This document shows, piece after piece, positions 61,932 to 64,000 of a DNA stretch of 64,000 bases. The notes below the pieces were generated by a model, which saw only the letters and a list, made by a program, of their open reading frames with translations, had not been told where the DNA came from and made no database searches. The DNA comes from an uncultured delta proteobacterium (lineage in GTDB: Bacteria > Desulfobacterota > Desulfovibrionia > Desulfovibrionales > Desulfovibrionaceae): assembly GCA_900079685.1 (NCBI GenBank), contig LT599019.1, positions 53,335-117,334 on the forward strand, read 5' to 3'. The position numbers were made by a program, and so were the translations under genes. The first letter of the stretch is position 1. Every line of letters starts with the position of its first letter.

Positions 61932-62826
61932 CTATGACGATGTGGAAATCGGCAGGGAAATCACGCGCGAATTCCACTGCACGCCCCACTGGTGCAGAGC
62001 CTACCGCTTCGCGACGGAAGACGACAGTCTGCTTTTCGACCCCTTGCGCAACCCCGCCGCGTACGTGCCGCCCGGCGCCATTATCGCCGACCTGTTCGTG
62101 CTGTTCCTCCAGGCGTACGACCACGCCAAAACCACGGTCCTCCACCAGCGCGAGGAGATCTGGTGCCTCAAACCCGTTCCCATCGGGGCCGTTCTGCGCT
62201 TCTCCGGGCGTTTTACCAGCAAGTACGTAAAGCGCGAAAAAGGCTACGCCGTTTTTGACGCCGAGGCGTATGACAACGCCGGCGATATGGTCCTCCGCCA
62301 GCGCAGCGTGTTCATGATGCCCGTAAAACCCGGCACGGAAACCGCGGACGGCATGGAAATCCCCCCTTCCGTGCGCGTGGAGGGCGTGACGCCCGAAGGT
62401 GCGGCCTTTGCGGACAAAGCCTCGCCGGCCGTTGAGCCGCCTGCCACCCTGGCGCCCATGACCAAGGTGGCCCGGCAAGACCAGATGGCGGTATTTTCCG
62501 GCATTGCCGAGCACCGGTACAACATCCACAACAGCCTGGAAAAGGCGAAGAGTGTGGGCTTTGACCGTTGCGTTATGGCCGGAGTGCAGGAAACGTGCTG
62601 GAAGCTGGAGTATGCGACGCGCTTCTTCGGCGAACCTTTCCTGCGGAACGGGTATGTTCTGAGCACGTATATGTCGCCTGTGCTCACCGGCGACGTCATC
62701 ACCTGCCACGGCCTTGTCAGCGGTAAGGAGTCAGTGAGCGGCGGAACCAGGCTCTCGCTGGAAGTCTGGCTCGAAAATGAGGAAAAGAAAAAAACCGCTC
62801 TCGGGCTTATTGCAGCGACAGTATAG
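61903..62826 (+). CDS. MaoC-like (hotdog-fold) dehydratase or acyl-binding protein
   Basis: 307 residues from ATG 61903 (MTTIEKKAATYDDVEIGREI). Two hotdog-like halves: EFHCTPHWCRAYRFATEDDSLLFDP with later VPPGAIIADLFVLFLQAYD, and a second with YNIHNSLEKAKSVGFDRCVMAGVQETCWKLEYATRFFG, ending GDVITCHGLVSGKE. This layout fits double-hotdog MaoC-like proteins. The start codon lies within the joint with the alcohol-dehydrogenase fragment, so the original N-terminus is uncertain. Confidence 0.68.
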   Translation: MTTIEKKAATYDDVEIGREITREFHCTPHWCRAYRFATEDDSLLFDPLRNPAAYVPPGAIIADLFVLFLQAYDHAKTTVLHQREEIWCLKPVPIGAVLRFSGRFTSKYVKREKGYAVFDAEAYDNAGDMVLRQRSVFMMPVKPGTETADGMEIPPSVRVEGVTPEGAAFADKASPAVEPPATLAPMTKVARQDQMAVFSGIAEHRYNIHNSLEKAKSVGFDRCVMAGVQETCWKLEYATRFFGEPFLRNGYVLSTYMSPVLTGDVITCHGLVSGKESVSGGTRLSLEVWLENEEKKKTALGLIAATV

Positions 62827-62840
62827 CTTGCGTAACCGAG

Positions 62841-62887
62841 TACGATCAACGCGGCCGGGCATGAAATACCCGGCCGCGCTGATCGTA
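62841..62887. terminator. Bidirectional terminator between convergent genes
   Basis: A long dyad, TACGATCA-AC-GCGGCCGGG and its complement around a 9-nt loop, 15 bp after the MaoC-like gene. It serves the convergent ThDP enzyme gene too. Confidence 0.75.
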
Positions 62888-62982
62888 TCGCGGGGCCGCA
62901 TGCGGCGTCCGGTTTCCCTGCCGCTGCCTGGAAGCGGCCCGCCCGCTCCGGAGCGGCAAGGAAATCTCCCGCCGTCCGGGGG

Positions 62983-64000
62983 TCACCCCTGCTTGGACCG
63001 GTAACTTCTTTCCATAGCCTGGACCGCCTCTTCCTTGTCGTGGAATTTGCACGCGCACAGTTCGGACGTGGCAATATCGATGACGGCCGGGCCTTTTTCC
63101 GCGAACACCGCTGCCAAATCCTTTCGCAGCGTCGCGGTATTGCGCAGCGCGTACCCTTTGCAGCCCAAGCCGCGCGCCACCTGGTCAAAGGCGACCCGCT
63201 CCGTGTCAACCTCGGTGAACCGGCCTTTCCAGATGGCGGCTTCGTACCACTTTATCCAGCCGAGGATCGCGTTGTTGAGAACAACGACCTTCACGTTCAT
63301 GCCCTGTTCCCGCAAGGTCGCCATCTCGCCCAGGCAGTAGCTGAGGCCGCCGTCGCCCGTGAGCACGACGACGGTGCTGTCCGGCCGCGCCGCCGCCGCG
63401 CCCACGCCGCCCGGCAAACCATAGCCGAGCCCCGCGTTGCCTCTGGGGAACAGCGCCCTGCGTTTGCCGTACACATCGAAAAAGGTGCCGCCCCAGCCGC
63501 AGGAAAAACTGGCGTCGCACACCAGGATGGTATTGTCGCCGCAGACCTCGTTCAGCACGGATACCACCTGCTGCGGCCGGATGGGATCGGCCTCCCCGGC
63601 CTCTTCCGCTCTGTCCTTCGCCCAGGCCTTTTTGAGAGCCTCGGCCGGAGCGGCATCATGCTTCGGGCAATCCGCGGGCAGCCGGGACAACAGCACGCCC
63701 AATGACGCCTTGGCGTCGCCGAGCATGGCGACGTCCGCCACCCGCATTTTGTTCAGTTCCATGGGGTCTATGTCGAGATGGATCATCCGCTGCCCGGCCA
63801 GGGGCAGCTTCCAGTTAAAGGTCGCATTGGCGCTGGATTTGAAGCCCACCGCAAAAATCAGATCCGCCTGCATGGCGGCCTTTTCCGAGGCCGGGTTCCC
63901 GCCAAGCCCGCTGAGAACGCCGAGGGACAGGGGGTGGTTTTCCTGCAATATCCCCTTGCCGGACAGGGTGGTCGCCACGGGCGTCCCGGTTCTTTCGGCC
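62983..64000 (-). CDS. Thiamine-diphosphate-dependent enzyme, 5' end outside the window
   Basis: The last ~339 residues of an acetolactate-synthase-like enzyme; the frame is open to the right edge (AERTGTPVATTLSGKGIL). Central domain HLDIDPMELNKMRVADVAMLGDAKASL; PP domain with GDGGLSYCLGEMATLREQGMNVKVVVLNN, the ThDP/Mg motif. The N-terminal Pyr domain with the catalytic Glu lies beyond the window. It differs clearly from the ThDP enzyme at 44195. With a hydroxyacyl-CoA dehydrogenase and MaoC-like protein nearby, it may act in a separate acid-degradation route. Confidence 0.85.
   Translation of the reverse strand, partial: AERTGTPVATTLSGKGILQENHPLSLGVLSGLGGNPASEKAAMQADLIFAVGFKSSANATFNWKLPLAGQRMIHLDIDPMELNKMRVADVAMLGDAKASLGVLLSRLPADCPKHDAAPAEALKKAWAKDRAEEAGEADPIRPQQVVSVLNEVCGDNTILVCDASFSCGWGGTFFDVYGKRRALFPRGNAGLGYGLPGGVGAAAARPDSTVVVLTGDGGLSYCLGEMATLREQGMNVKVVVLNNAILGWIKWYEAAIWKGRFTEVDTERVAFDQVARGLGCKGYALRNTATLRKDLAAVFAEKGPAVIDIATSELCACKFHDKEEAVQAMERSYRSKQG

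Overview
The window looks like part of a chromosome from an anaerobic, sulfur-metabolising deltaproteobacterium, most likely a Desulfovibrionaceae member (Desulfovibrio or Bilophila-like). The basis is a high G+C backbone with a tungsten-enzyme locus (TupABC, aldehyde:ferredoxin oxidoreductase, two MoeA paralogues), several TusA, rhodanese and YeeE sulfur-handling genes, flavodoxin-ferredoxin fusions and a tripartite tricarboxylate (TTT) uptake system. The taxonomic call is an inference from gene content.

Bases 1 to about 20,790 are accessory DNA. An IS4-family transposase runs in from the left edge and has removed the N-terminus of a DEAD/SNF2-type helicase. That helicase opens a tightly packed defence operon: helicase, DUF4391 protein, AAA_13 ATPase with a CPYC zinc-hook-like motif (RloC/PrrC anticodon-nuclease-like), type III Mod, RhuM-family protein and type III Res. 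A decayed IncP-type conjugation module follows (5'-truncated trbJ, intact trbL and trbF, a trbG/trbH deletion joint, trbI, and the first 58 codons of traG) with a hicAB toxin-antitoxin pair inside it. Next comes a MATE transporter behind an unusual leader with two terminator-like hairpins. The island ends in or against a yeeE gene that has lost its start.

Bases 20,800 to 27,400 are a sulfur-trafficking locus: two half-YeeE membrane proteins around a TusA, a thioredoxin-reductase-like flavoprotein with a degenerate thioredoxin domain, two double-rhodanese exported proteins and a second TusA, with a GT39-type glycosyltransferase between. Bases 27,500 to 33,900 hold a GT2 / ATP-grasp pair, an aldolase remnant, a LysR regulator, two EFR1-type flavodoxin-ferredoxins and a MarR regulator flanked by identical 12-bp palindromes.

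Bases 33,900 to 44,180 are a tungsten-cofactor unit: TupABC import, a conserved unknown protein, tungsten AOR, MoeA fused to a periplasmic-binding-protein-like domain, a second MoeA, a ModE-type DNA-binding domain, a MoaD/ThiS-like carrier and a ThiF/MoeB-like adenylyltransferase. Between moeA and the ModE-like gene lies a 126-bp MITE-like element with 20-bp imperfect inverted repeats and a perfect 8-bp target duplication.

Bases 44,190 to 58,440 are a catabolic region: on the minus strand two beta-hydroxyacid-dehydrogenase-like enzymes, TctC, TctB, TctA and a ThDP enzyme; on the plus strand a PrpR-type sigma-54 activator, a LarA-like (DUF2088) protein, an HpcH/HpaI aldolase, an enolase-superfamily dehydratase and a GntR regulator. 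Two matching sigma-54 promoter-like sites and a 20-bp perfect palindrome suggest how it is controlled. The rest (58,440 to 64,000) has two exported DUF3828/DUF3829-like proteins, a 3-hydroxyacyl-CoA dehydrogenase, an alcohol-dehydrogenase fragment joined head-to-head with a MaoC-like gene, and a second ThDP enzyme that runs off the right edge. I saw no rRNA, tRNA or CRISPR array.
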